Positions 8,268 through 17,360 of a stretch of DNA of 64,000 nucleotides are shown piece by piece. The DNA is taken from assembly GCA_035471785.1 (NCBI GenBank), contig DATIPQ010000005.1:75330-139329 (forward strand), written 5' to 3'. This stretch comes from Acidobacteriota bacterium (GTDB lineage: Bacteria; Acidobacteriota; UBA6911; RPQK01; DATIPO01). A model generated the notes under the pieces. That model made no database searches. It was not told the DNA's origin and worked only from the letters and a program-made list of their open reading frames with translations. Each line of letters starts with the position of its first letter. The stretch's first letter is position 1. The position numbers and the translations under genes are program-made.

Positions 8268-8627
8268 TCAGGACTGGTCCAGGGCGCGCTCAACCTCCTT
8301 GACCAGGTCGGGCAGGCCGAAGGGCTTGCGCAGCGTGGTGAAAGCCCCCAGGCGGCGCGCCGTTTCCAGTCCGGCTGTGCAGGAGGAGTCGCCTGAGATG
8401 GCGATGATGGGCAGTTCGGGTCGAAAGTCCTTCAGCCGGCGGATCAGTTCGAGTCCTCCCAGGCGGGGCATGGAAAGATCAGTGATGACCAGATCGGCGG
8501 GCGCCGTTTGCGCCAGGCCTTCCCGGCCGTCGCCGGCTTGCACGGGAGAATGGCCAAGTTCCTGAAGAGCGCAGCAAAGGGAGGAGCGCAGACCGTGGTC
8601 GTCATCGACCACCAGAATGTTTGCCAT
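8268..8627 (-). CDS. Single-domain response regulator (CheY-like)
   Basis: 119 residues, one receiver domain and nothing else. The acidic pocket is D8-D10 (ILVVDDD), the phospho-acceptor is D50 in LVITDLSMPRLGG, the conserved Ser lies in AISGDSS, and the Lys is in LRKPFG. It is therefore phosphorylation-competent. The start at 8627 (MANILVVDD) is preferred to upstream in-frame codons because the receiver fold begins there and a GGAG-type ribosome binding site precedes it. No kinase is adjacent. The Ser-rich linkage and overall sequence fit receivers that partner hybrid kinases, but the partner is unknown. Confidence 0.88.
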   Translation of the reverse strand: MANILVVDDDHGLRSSLCCALQELGHSPVQAGDGREGLAQTAPADLVITDLSMPRLGGLELIRRLKDFRPELPIIAISGDSSCTAGLETARRLGAFTTLRKPFGLPDLVKEVERALDQS

Positions 8628-8770
8628 CGAAGAGAATCCTCTCCAAGTTCCCTGGACCTCACCTGCTACTACTTTACACGCTAATCGTCTTGCCTGTTTC
8701 ACAAAAGGCCGGAGAGAATCCGTCGGTGCAAGTCAGCTAAGGAATTCTGCTACATGGGAATTTTCCTTGA

Positions 8771-10147
8771 CTAAACCGGTGCGCCGACGGACAGGCTTTC
8801 GGCGACTTCCAGCAGCCAATCGAAGAAGCGGTCGATGTCTTTTTCGTCCAGGTCGGAATTGACGCAGGGCAGGCGCACCACGTTCTCGCCTTCCACGTCG
8901 CCATAGCCGACCTTGAGGACGCCTTGCCTGTCGAGTCGGTCACACAACTCCACCGCGTCCACCTCTTTAACGCGGAAACAGACGTTGACCGATTCGATGT
9001 CCTTGACCAATTCCAGACGGGGGTGGTCAAGCACCTTGCGGCGTGCGTAGCCGGCCAACTGAAAGAGGTGCGTGATGCGTTGGTCCATTCCGCTGTCGCC
9101 GTAGTAGCTCCAAAGGGCCCAGGCTTTGAAGGCGTCATTGCGCCGTCCGCATTGCAGCGATTTGGTGCCGGGGTTGAAGTCGTGCTCGGACTGGAACAGA
9201 TAGTCGGCGTTCTCGTTGAAGCAGCGTTCCAGCAGTCCTCCGCGGTTAACCAGCAGCACCGAGCAACTCAGCGGCACTCCGCCCATCTTATGCAGGTTCC
9301 AGGCGAAGGAGTGGCTGAGCTGCGAGCCTTCCAGCAGGTGGCGGTAGCTGCTGCTGAGAAGGGCTGACCCTCCCAGTGCGGCATCCACGTGCATCCACAG
9401 TCCGTACTCTCGGCAGACGTCGGCGATTTCGGGCAGCGGGTCATAAGAGCCAAGCACGGTGGTGCCCGCTGTGGCCACCACGCAGAAGGGCAGGAAACCG
9501 CGCTTGAGGTCGCGCTTGAGGGCTTGCCGCAAGGCTTCGGGATCGAGCCGTCCAAGATCGTCGCTGTCCACCTTGCGCAGCGACTCGCGCCCCACGCCCA
9601 TGAATCCGCAGGCCTTGACCAGCGAGTAGTGGCTGATGTCCGAGGCGTACGCTGTCATGCGCCGGCCGACTCCTCTTTCTCGCGAGGCCGGGTCGGCCTG
9701 GTTGCGGGCCAATAGCATCCCCACAAGATTGGCCAGCGACCCGCCGGGAGTAAAGGTGCCGTCGGCCGCCCCGCTGTATCCCACCTTTTCGATCATGCGT
9801 TCGATGACGATCCGTTCAATGAGGATGTGAGGCCCGGCCGCCTTGAAGGTGTACATGGAGCTGTTGAGGACGGCGCTGAGCATCTCGGCGGAGAGGGCGG
9901 GGAAGCACTTGCCTCCGAACAACTGATTGAAGAAACGCCGGCTGCCGACCTCGGGGGTGGTTTCCATGATGGCTTGCAGACGGCTGAAGAACTCTTCATC
10001 CGAGAGTCCCTGCTCAGAGATCTCCAAGTCGAGGTGCTGCTGCAGTTGCTGGGGCGTTCGGTACTGAAAGGGATGCAGCGTCTCTTCACGTTGAAGGTAG
10101 TCGCCGGCGAGCTTGGCGGTTTGCTTGAGGAATGTCTCTCGGTCCAT
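8771..10147 (-). CDS. PLP-dependent group II amino-acid decarboxylase (glutamate/cysteine-sulfinate decarboxylase-like)
   Basis: 458 residues. The PLP-binding Lys is in FAWNLHKMGGVPL, the PLP-stacking region is WMHVDAALGGSALL, and TFTPGGSLANLVGM is the conserved decarboxylase segment preceding the active site. SHYSLVKACGFMGVG is the cofactor-phosphate region. The family includes glutamate, aspartate, cysteine-sulfinate and tyrosine decarboxylases. The NLHK signature and the early HPFQYRTPQQL resemble the GAD1/CSAD branch more than the aromatic branch. The substrate cannot be fixed by eye. A GGGAGA ribosome binding site precedes the ATG at 10147. It is divergent from the EAL-HDOD gene and is the first of two decarboxylases in the window. 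Confidence 0.88.
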   Translation of the reverse strand: MDRETFLKQTAKLAGDYLQREETLHPFQYRTPQQLQQHLDLEISEQGLSDEEFFSRLQAIMETTPEVGSRRFFNQLFGGKCFPALSAEMLSAVLNSSMYTFKAAGPHILIERIVIERMIEKVGYSGAADGTFTPGGSLANLVGMLLARNQADPASRERGVGRRMTAYASDISHYSLVKACGFMGVGRESLRKVDSDDLGRLDPEALRQALKRDLKRGFLPFCVVATAGTTVLGSYDPLPEIADVCREYGLWMHVDAALGGSALLSSSYRHLLEGSQLSHSFAWNLHKMGGVPLSCSVLLVNRGGLLERCFNENADYLFQSEHDFNPGTKSLQCGRRNDAFKAWALWSYYGDSGMDQRITHLFQLAGYARRKVLDHPRLELVKDIESVNVCFRVKEVDAVELCDRLDRQGVLKVGYGDVEGENVVRLPCVNSDLDEKDIDRFFDWLLEVAESLSVGAPV

Positions 10148-10303
10148 AGGGTCGTGATCTCCCGCGTGACGGGCGGACGGGCGCCGCCGCGTCAGGGTGC
10201 GGACTCCTTAAGTTGTTTCCAGCCGAGATGCGGATCGGACAGGCAACGTTTCGCTGGGGTTAATGCCAGGCTTGATCCTGCCGAAGAGAAAAAAGAGTTT
10301 GCC

Positions 10304-11515
10304 ATGGATGTATTCGTTGCCCGCCAGCCCATCTTCGACCGCCTGGGACAGTGCGTCGCTTACGAATTGCTCTTTCGGGCCGGATGGGAGAACATCTTCC
10401 CCCCTGTCGACCCGGACTCGGCCTCTGCCCATACCCTGTCCAACAGCCTGGTGTCGCTGGGCCTCGACACCTTGGCCGGAAGCAAAGACGTCTTTATCAA
10501 TTTTACTCAAAAACTGCTGACCAGCGGCGCGGCCACCCTCTTGCCTCCTCAGAAAGCGGTGGTGGAGGTGCTGGAGTCGGTCGATCCGGCAAACGCCCAA
10601 GTGCTGGAAAGTTGCCGTGACCTGAAGAGCCGAGGCTACCGTTTGGCCTTGGACGACTTCGTATTGCGCGACGAGTCGCGGGAACTGGCCGGGTTGGCCG
10701 ACATCATCAAGATCGACTATCGGGCGTCCAGCCCGCTGCAGCGTTCGACCATGGTCAGGCGGCTGGAATCTTCGGGCGTGGCTTTCCTGGCTGAAAAGGT
10801 GGAAACCGCCGAGGAGGTGAGGGAGGCCGAGGAACTGGGTGTCCGCTACCTGCAGGGCTATTTTTACTGCCGTCCCGACATCGTTGCCGGCCGGGTCATC
10901 CCCGGCTTCAAGTTCAGCTATGTCGAGTTGCTCCGTGAGCTCTACAAGCCGGATTTCGACCTCGACCGGGTGGAAAAGCTCATCAAGAGCGACCTTTCGC
11001 TTTCATACGGGCTGTTGAAGCTGGTCAACTCGGCGGCCTTCGCCTTGGCCCGGCGCATCGAATCGATGCGCCAAGCCCTGGTCCTGCTGGGGCAAGACAA
11101 GGTGAGGAAGTGGGTCTCGGTGGTGATTATGTCGCGCATGGCCAGCGACAAGCCGCAGGAGCTGGTGGTGAACTCGATCATACGCGCCTATTTTTGCGAG
11201 AAACTGGCTCAACAGACCAGCCTGCGGACGCGCAAGGACGATCTCTTTCTGATGGGCATGTTTTCGCTCGTCGATGCCATCCTCGATCAGCCTTTGACGG
11301 AGGCGCTGGAATCCTTGCCCATCGACTCCGACATCAAGCAGGCCCTTCTGGGCGAGGAGAGCGAATTGAGCGGCGTTTTGGACCTGGTGCTGCGCTATGA
11401 AAAGGCAGATTGGGAAGGCCTTTCCAGATGCGCCTCCCAGGCCGGACTTGCCGACGAGACGTTGCCCGCCCTCTACCGCGAAGCGGTTCAATTTGTCGAT
11501 TCCCTCAAAGTCTGA
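10304..11515 (+). CDS. EAL-HDOD signalling protein (YuxH/CdgJ-like)
   Basis: 403 residues. The N-terminal half (about 1-200) is a degenerate EAL domain starting MDVFVARQPIFDR, with ELLFR in place of the catalytic EAL triad. LALDDFVLRDES and IIKIDYRA keep the fold. The C-terminal half (about 200-400) is an HDOD domain, with LIKSDLSLSYGLLKLVNSAAF and LLGQDKVRKWVSVVIM. The missing acidic residues make c-di-GMP hydrolysis unlikely. Known relatives act by protein-protein interaction in motility and biofilm control. I chose the ATG at 10304 rather than an open frame upstream because family homology starts exactly there. Confidence 0.92.
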   Translation: MDVFVARQPIFDRLGQCVAYELLFRAGWENIFPPVDPDSASAHTLSNSLVSLGLDTLAGSKDVFINFTQKLLTSGAATLLPPQKAVVEVLESVDPANAQVLESCRDLKSRGYRLALDDFVLRDESRELAGLADIIKIDYRASSPLQRSTMVRRLESSGVAFLAEKVETAEEVREAEELGVRYLQGYFYCRPDIVAGRVIPGFKFSYVELLRELYKPDFDLDRVEKLIKSDLSLSYGLLKLVNSAAFALARRIESMRQALVLLGQDKVRKWVSVVIMSRMASDKPQELVVNSIIRAYFCEKLAQQTSLRTRKDDLFLMGMFSLVDAILDQPLTEALESLPIDSDIKQALLGEESELSGVLDLVLRYEKADWEGLSRCASQAGLADETLPALYREAVQFVDSLKV

Positions 11516-11596
11516 AGAGCCTCGCGGCCCGGCTCCGTGTCCCGACCCGCTTGAACTCGCGGGCTCCCTGTGCCAGAAAGATGGCGGGTAAACGCC

Positions 11597-13183
11597 ATGA
11601 AGAAGGCCACCGCCGTTATCGCCGGAGCCGGCCCTGCCGGACTGACTGCCGCTTTGGAACTGCTGCGCGGCGGTGAGGTGCATCCGCTGGTCTTCGAGAT
11701 GGACGATTGCGTGGGCGGGATTTCCCGCACGGTCTGTCACAACGGCAACCGCATGGACATCGGCGGGCATCGGTTTTTCTCAAAGTCGGACTGGGTCATG
11801 GGCTGGTGGCAGTCGATTCTGCCCGTGGCTCGAGAGGAGAGCGGCCCGGTGAGCCTCACCTACCAGCGTCAGAGCCGTCCGCTGAGGGTGACGCGGCGGG
11901 CAACGGATAGTCAGGACGACGTCATGCTGGTGCGCCGCCGCATTTCCCGCATCTATTATCTGAGACGCTTCTTCAGCTATCCCATCCGCCTCAACTGGGC
12001 CACCCTGCGCAACCTGGGACCGGGGCGCGCCGCCCGCATCGCCTTCAGCTACCTGCGGGCGAGGGCCTTTCCCATTCGTCCCGAGCGCTCGCTGGAGGAC
12101 TTTCTCATCAACCGCTTCGGACGCGAGCTCTACAGCACCTTCTTCCGCGACTACACCGAGAAGGTGTGGGGACGGCCCTGCAGTCGCATCTCGCCCGAAT
12201 GGGGCGCTCAGCGCATCAAGGGGCTTTCCGTCAGCCGGGCCCTGCTTCATGCCTTCAAGCAAGTCCTTCCCCGGCGCGGCGGAGACGTGAGCCAAAGAGG
12301 CACCGAAACCAGCCTCATCGAACGCTTCCTCTATCCCAAGTACGGCCCGGGACACATGTGGCAGCGGGTGGCCGAGCAGGTTGAAGAGCGAGGCGGGGAG
12401 GTGCGTCTCAACCACCGGGTGGAACGTCTTTTGCTGCGCCAGGGGCGGATCAGCCAGGTCGAGGTGCTCGACCGCCGCAGCGGAGAGCGGCGGCGCGTGG
12501 ACTGCGACTACTTCATCTCCACCATGCCCGTCAAGGAACTGGTGGAACAAGTCGATCCTCCTCCTTCTCCCGCCGTCCGCCGGGTGGCGGGCGGTTTGGA
12601 GTACCGCGACTTCATTGCCGTAGGACTGCTCGTCCCTCGCCTCAAACCCGAGGGCCAAGGACGCCGCGGCGACCGCCTCATCCCCGACAATTGGATCTAC
12701 ATCCAAGACCAGGGCGTGCGCTTGGGGAGGGTGCAGATCTTCAACAACTGGTCGCCTCACCTGGTGGAGGATCCCGACCAGGTATGGCTGGGACTGGAGT
12801 ATTTCTGCCGCCAGGGGGACGAACTGTGGAACCTCGACGACCAGCAGATGGTCGCTTTGGCGGTGGACGAGTTGCGCCGCATCGAACTGCTCGAATGCGA
12901 CGTTCCCGTTCTCGACCAGCACATCCAACGGGTGCCCAAAGCCTATCCCGGCTATTTCGGGACCTACGGCGAGTTCGAGGTGATACGCCGCTGGGCCGAC
13001 TCGGTTCCCAACCTGTTCCTGGTGGGACGCAACGGCATGCACCGCTACAACAACCAGGACCACTCCATGCTTACCGCCAGGGCCGCCGTCGACGCCATTT
13101 ACGGTTCGGCCGACAAGTCGGCTATCTGGGACGTCAACGTAGGCGACGACTACCACGAAGAGGCGTCTGTGGGCGAGTCCTGA
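11597..13183 (+). CDS. FAD-dependent NAD(P)-type oxidoreductase, protoporphyrinogen-oxidase/UDP-galactopyranose-mutase-like
   Basis: 528 residues. The N-terminal FAD-binding motif [18 protein letters not shown] is followed by VGGISRTV and [16 protein letters not shown]. The last is typical of a family of putative flavin amine oxidases often found near polysaccharide and lipid genes. The C-terminal second FAD contact [20 protein letters not shown] is well conserved, and [10 protein letters not shown] is another hallmark. The reaction is not known. Relatives act on sugar-nucleotide or polyprenyl substrates, and UDP-galactopyranose mutase is the best-known relative. It lies 81 nt after the EAL-HDOD gene and ends 4 nt before the convergent phosphatase gene. 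Confidence 0.85.
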   Translation: MKKATAVIAGAGPAGLTAALELLRGGEVHPLVFEMDDCVGGISRTVCHNGNRMDIGGHRFFSKSDWVMGWWQSILPVAREESGPVSLTYQRQSRPLRVTRRATDSQDDVMLVRRRISRIYYLRRFFSYPIRLNWATLRNLGPGRAARIAFSYLRARAFPIRPERSLEDFLINRFGRELYSTFFRDYTEKVWGRPCSRISPEWGAQRIKGLSVSRALLHAFKQVLPRRGGDVSQRGTETSLIERFLYPKYGPGHMWQRVAEQVEERGGEVRLNHRVERLLLRQGRISQVEVLDRRSGERRRVDCDYFISTMPVKELVEQVDPPPSPAVRRVAGGLEYRDFIAVGLLVPRLKPEGQGRRGDRLIPDNWIYIQDQGVRLGRVQIFNNWSPHLVEDPDQVWLGLEYFCRQGDELWNLDDQQMVALAVDELRRIELLECDVPVLDQHIQRVPKAYPGYFGTYGEFEVIRRWADSVPNLFLVGRNGMHRYNNQDHSMLTARAAVDAIYGSADKSAIWDVNVGDDYHEEASVGES

Positions 13184-13187
13184 GCGC

Positions 13188-14852
13188 CTATTCCTCCTTG
13201 CCGATGATCACGCGCTTGAGGCGCACGATGCGGTCTTCTTCGCCCGAACTGCCGTAGAGGTCCCAGCGCACCCGACCGTCCTCGACGGTGGCCACTCCGA
13301 AGTTGTTCTTCTCGAAGGCGGCATGGAGGGCCTGGAAGTAGACCTCTTCATGCTCCTCCTCTTTGCGCGGATGTGAGACCAGCTTGCCTTCCTCATGCAC
13401 AACCAGCTTGAGGCCGCGTCCGATCAGCCCCGTATTGTAGGAGATGGCGCTGGAGGTCAACTGGTAAACCCGGGCCTCGGGATACTTGCGCTGGGAGAGG
13501 CTGAAGGCGGCGGCGACGTGCACGTCTCCGCTCAGGAAGACGACAGGTTTTTTCTGTTCATGAGAGACCTTGAAGATGGCATCCAAGAGCTGGTCGCGTT
13601 CGCGCCAGTTGCTCTCATGTTCCCATTCATCGCGCATGTCGTCGGCGAGCCCCAGAAGGTTGAGGTCGAGGGTGTTGACGAAGAAGGATCCGGCATGGAC
13701 CATGGGCACCGGAGAAATCAGAAAAATCACCTCGCTCTGCTTGACCTGTTCGCCCTCCAGCCATGACTTCACCCGTTGGAATTGCTCTCGCCCCATGATC
13801 CTGAATTCCTTGCGTTTGAAATCGCGCGTACCCCGCATGTCGAAAGCATAAAAGGCGCAGGGACCCCATTGATAGTGATAGTCCCAACGTCCATCCTCGG
13901 TAGCTGGATTATGGCTGTGCTGATATTCGCCATAGACCTGAGCGGCGGCTTTGAACATGAGTTTGGCCAGGCCTAGGTTTGTCTTCTGATCCTCCCATTC
14001 CCAGATGGTGTCCAACTTGTCGGAAAGTTCCTCGTCGGTGTAAGAGCCCCATCCGTCCATGATCTCGTGGTCGTCCCAAATCATGTAGGTGGGAAAACTG
14101 CGCAGCACCTGACGCAGCGCCAATGGGCCCCAGTAGCCGCGGTAAATGTCGCGGTACCAGGAAAGCATGATCTGCAAGCGTTCGGCCTCTTTCTTGCGCA
14201 GGAGCTCGCCTTTGTTCTGCCGCAGCCACTCCCAGATGCTCAGGGTCTCGCGTCCGTCGCTGTAGACCTGATCGCCGCCGCCGATCACGAAATCGGCGTT
14301 GCGGTCCTGCAGGATTTCACCGAACCAGTTCCACATCTCCATGTTGGTCAGGTTGCCGTGCTTGTCGTAGGGATTATGGCAACTGTAGAGCCCGAAGGTC
14401 ACCTTGTCGGGTTTCTTGGCCTGGGTGCGGAATTTCAATTCCTGCTGGTAGCCCAGCTCCCACGTTTGAGCCCGCTCTCCCGACGACTCCGGATCGGCGA
14501 AGGCCGCATAGTAGTAGGCGGTGGCGGCCTTGAGTCCCTTGACCTCGAAGACGCCGGTCAGGTCGGTGCTGAAATCGAAGGACTTCTTGTAGAGCTTGGC
14601 GGGGATTTCCTGCTTCTTGCCCGCCTCGGTCAGCACCAGCTTGCGGCTGCGCCCCGAGCCCTTGAGTTCGGGCTGGCGCTGGCCGGCGCCAATCGGCTCT
14701 TCGGAGACAACCAGCCAGTAGTCTCCTTCTTTCCAAACCCGCATCCAAAGTCTGCAGGAGGAGTGGGTGGTATGGCCGATAATGGCACTGTTAGTCAGCC
14801 TCGGATTGGGCCAAGGCCGATCTTCGCGGTCATAAAAACTCAAGGGTCTCAT
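13188..14852 (-). CDS. PhoD-like phosphatase/phosphodiesterase, cytoplasmic form
   Basis: 554 residues. The metallophosphatase core is clear: DFVIGGGDQVYSDGRET, MIWDDHEIMDGWGSY and VVFLSGDVHVAAAFS give the Asp, Asn/His and GDVH metal ligands of the PhoD superfamily. An N-terminal beta-rich domain (ATAYYYAAFADPESSGE) precedes it. No Tat or Sec signal is visible, unlike secreted PhoD. Two start codons lie 6 nt apart. GGAGGA sits directly against the first and 6 nt from the second, so the ATG at 14852 is the better start. The frame stays open upstream for 108 codons but that part is low-complexity. The substrate is unknown. Confidence 0.85.
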   Translation of the reverse strand: MRPLSFYDREDRPWPNPRLTNSAIIGHTTHSSCRLWMRVWKEGDYWLVVSEEPIGAGQRQPELKGSGRSRKLVLTEAGKKQEIPAKLYKKSFDFSTDLTGVFEVKGLKAATAYYYAAFADPESSGERAQTWELGYQQELKFRTQAKKPDKVTFGLYSCHNPYDKHGNLTNMEMWNWFGEILQDRNADFVIGGGDQVYSDGRETLSIWEWLRQNKGELLRKKEAERLQIMLSWYRDIYRGYWGPLALRQVLRSFPTYMIWDDHEIMDGWGSYTDEELSDKLDTIWEWEDQKTNLGLAKLMFKAAAQVYGEYQHSHNPATEDGRWDYHYQWGPCAFYAFDMRGTRDFKRKEFRIMGREQFQRVKSWLEGEQVKQSEVIFLISPVPMVHAGSFFVNTLDLNLLGLADDMRDEWEHESNWRERDQLLDAIFKVSHEQKKPVVFLSGDVHVAAAFSLSQRKYPEARVYQLTSSAISYNTGLIGRGLKLVVHEEGKLVSHPRKEEEHEEVYFQALHAAFEKNNFGVATVEDGRVRWDLYGSSGEEDRIVRLKRVIIGKEE

Positions 14853-15005
14853 GGGCATTCCTCCATGCAGGCGGGTTCTTCGGAAAGGTATCTTTAAAGA
14901 TGACTTAAGTGTACCCGCCCTTAAACCTTCGTGCACAGGTTGAGTCAGGACGCCTTGCCGCCAGAGGCTTGCGCGCGTCGGGAGGGTGGCGTACTTTTGG
15001 CCTTC

Positions 15006-16202
15006 ATGGCCGAGAAAATGACGGCGCTGGCGGCGCGCAGGTTGTTGATGGGAGGGCAGGGGTTGTTGTCCTCGCCTGAAAGGAGAGTGGGGCCGCGGAC
15101 TCTCTACAACCAGATCGAGCGGATGGGCTTTGTGCAGGTCGACACCATCTCGGCGGCCGTCCGGGCCCATCATCACATTCTCCTGACGCGCTTTGACGGC
15201 TATCGCCGAGGCCTGCTCAAAGGACTGCTGGAAAAAGAGCGCAGTCTATTCGAGCACTGGACGCACGACGCCTCCATCATCCCCAGCCGCTGGCTCGACC
15301 ACTGGAAGGTGCGCTTCCAGCGATACCGCAAGGCTCCCCGCCGAGCCTGGTGGCACAAGCGCATGGGCCCCCAGCCTGAACGCGTGATGGAACACGTGCG
15401 CCGCCGCATCGAGGAGGAAGGGCCTCTGCTCAGCCGCGACTTCGAGCGGGCCCAGGAATTGCCTCATGACGAGGTCTGGTGGGGCTGGAAACCGGAAAAG
15501 ACGGCGCTGGAGCACTTGTGGCGCTGCGGAGAGTTGGCGGTATGCCGTCGGATTCGCTTTCAAAAGGTCTACGACCTGTCCCACCGCGTCTTTCCCCACC
15601 TTCCCCGACTGGACGTCCCCAGCCGCGACCGCCACGCCGAGTGGGCTTGCTGCAGCGCTTTGGACCGGCTGGGCACGGCCACCCCCGGCGAACTGGCCGC
15701 CTTCTGGGACGCCCTGGACGCCGTGCAGGCCCGCCGCTGGAGCCAGCGAGCCTTGAGGCAAAGACGCATCGTGGAAGTCGATGTCGAATCCGAGGACGGT
15801 TCGCCTGCCCGGCGCTCGCTGGCCTGGCCCGATTGGAAGCGACGTCTTGGCGCCTTGCCCTCCCCTCCCCGCCGGGTTCGCCTGCTTAGCCCTTTCGATC
15901 CCGTCATTCGCGACCGGGATCGCTGCCGGCGGCTGTTCGGTTTCGACTACCGCTTTGAAGCTTTCGTCCCGGCGGCCAAGCGGCGCCACGGCTACTACGT
16001 GCTCCCCATCCTGCGGGGCGACCGGCTCATCGGACGCCTGGACGCCAAACTCCACCGCGATCAAGGTCGGCTTCAGGTCAAGGGCCTGTGGTGGGAAGAA
16101 GGCGTCAGCCTAACTCCCGGCGTCACGGCGGGCCTTGAGGAAGCTCTTCTTCGCATGGCCGCCTTGGAGGGTGCCGACAAGGTCAGTTGGCCTCCCAGCT
16201 AG
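15006..16202 (+). CDS. AlkX/YcaQ-type DNA glycosylase (winged-helix, QPhiD motif)
   Basis: 398 residues, the family's normal size. The protein is made of winged-helix repeats of the HTH_42 family. MGFVQVDTIS contains the Q-V-D catalytic motif of YcaQ (AlkX), the branch that unhooks interstrand crosslinks. The sister AlkZ carries QPhiQ instead. Other conserved parts are FEHWTHDASIIP and the C-terminal LLSPFDPVIRDRDRCRRLFGFDYRFEAFVP. The family excises alkylated purines and crosslinks to give abasic sites. Start: an ATG at 15006, with GTG/ATG alternatives at 14931 and 15019. It is immediately upstream of the ergothioneine genes. Homology calls are from motif reading only. Confidence 0.88.
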   Translation: MAEKMTALAARRLLMGGQGLLSSPERRVGPRTLYNQIERMGFVQVDTISAAVRAHHHILLTRFDGYRRGLLKGLLEKERSLFEHWTHDASIIPSRWLDHWKVRFQRYRKAPRRAWWHKRMGPQPERVMEHVRRRIEEEGPLLSRDFERAQELPHDEVWWGWKPEKTALEHLWRCGELAVCRRIRFQKVYDLSHRVFPHLPRLDVPSRDRHAEWACCSALDRLGTATPGELAAFWDALDAVQARRWSQRALRQRRIVEVDVESEDGSPARRSLAWPDWKRRLGALPSPPRRVRLLSPFDPVIRDRDRCRRLFGFDYRFEAFVPAAKRRHGYYVLPILRGDRLIGRLDAKLHRDQGRLQVKGLWWEEGVSLTPGVTAGLEEALLRMAALEGADKVSWPPS

Positions 16203-16364
16203 TCCCTCAAGCCACCCCCTGATTTTCCGATCTTTTTGCTCCAGCAGCGAAACGAACCCCGCCTGATTCGCTTCCTAAGTGGTGTGGGACGCCGTGCGAG
16301 TCGCATCGGCTGCTTTTATGGAATCGGGACCAATCAGCCTTTTCAGACAACCGGGAGAACACTG

Positions 16365-17360
16365 TTGACTGTGGAAACGCCTACCTCCGCCGACTCCGCT
16401 CAGGCTGAGCAAATCTGGCAAGGGCTCTCGAAGGACGGGCAGAAGACGCTGCCTCCGCAATACCTCTACGACGAAGTGGGCAGCGCTCTCTTTGAATCCA
16501 TCACCAAGTTGCCCGAGTATGGCCTGACTAAGGCCGAAGAACGCAACCTGCGGCGCTGCGCCGAGCCCGTGGCCGAGATCTGCCGCTCAGACGTCATGGT
16601 GGTCGAACTGGGGAGCGGATCGGGCCGCAAGACCCGGCTGATCCTGGAGGCGCTGGCGCGACGGGGGGACCCTCTCGACTATTTCGCCATCGATGTCTCC
16701 CAGGAGGCCCTCAAACAATGCGGACGCGAGATGGAGGATATTCCCGGTGTCAGCTTCACCGGCGTTCAAGGCACCTACCTGGAAGGTTTGGACGAAGTGC
16801 TGGCGCAGCGTCCCCGAGGACGCCAACTGCTCCTGCTCTTTCTGGGAAGCACGCTGGGCAACTTCGAGCCCGAGCAGGCTGAGGACTTTCTGCAATCTCT
16901 CAGCGACAAGCTGCAAGAGGGCGATCTCTTCCTGCTGGGGGCTGACATGGTCAAAGGCGAAGAGGACCTGCTCACCGCCTATGACGACCCCGCCGGGGTC
17001 ACCGCGGCTTTCAACCTGAACCTGCTCTCCCGCCTCAACCGCGAGTGGGACGCCGACTTCCGCCACGACCGCTTCGAGCATCACGTGCGCTATGATGAAG
17101 ACTTGCAGCGTGTCGAGATGCATCTGCGTTCGCTGCAGGACCAGGACGTGCGCCTGGGCGAATTCGGTGCTCGTCTCCGGTTGAGGCGCGGCGAGACCAT
17201 CCATACCGAGTCCTCGCACAAGTTTCGGCCGGAGGACTTGCAGCGGATGGCCGGGCAAGCCGGCTTCCGCATCGCGCGCTGCTGGGTCGACGACCAGTGG
17301 CCCTTCGCCGATTGCCTGCTGTCTGTCGATCACCCTCTCGACAATGAGGAGTTGATATGA
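16365..17360 (+). CDS. egtD: L-histidine N-alpha-methyltransferase
   Basis: 331 residues from a TTG at 16365, close to the usual ~320. EgtD trimethylates histidine with S-adenosylmethionine to give hercynine, the first step of ergothioneine biosynthesis. The N-terminal LPPQYLYDEVGSALFESIT and LPEYGLTKAE are family signatures. VVELGSGSGRKTRLILEAL is the SAM-binding motif I, and the later FLGSTLGNFEPEQA and IHTESSHKF also match. The TTG is preferred because GGGAG lies 7 nt before it and homology starts nearby; an ATG at 16236 would add 43 low-quality residues. The stop overlaps the egtB start (ATGA), so the two are translationally coupled. Confidence 0.95.
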   Translation: MTVETPTSADSAQAEQIWQGLSKDGQKTLPPQYLYDEVGSALFESITKLPEYGLTKAEERNLRRCAEPVAEICRSDVMVVELGSGSGRKTRLILEALARRGDPLDYFAIDVSQEALKQCGREMEDIPGVSFTGVQGTYLEGLDEVLAQRPRGRQLLLLFLGSTLGNFEPEQAEDFLQSLSDKLQEGDLFLLGADMVKGEEDLLTAYDDPAGVTAAFNLNLLSRLNREWDADFRHDRFEHHVRYDEDLQRVEMHLRSLQDQDVRLGEFGARLRLRRGETIHTESSHKFRPEDLQRMAGQAGFRIARCWVDDQWPFADCLLSVDHPLDNEELI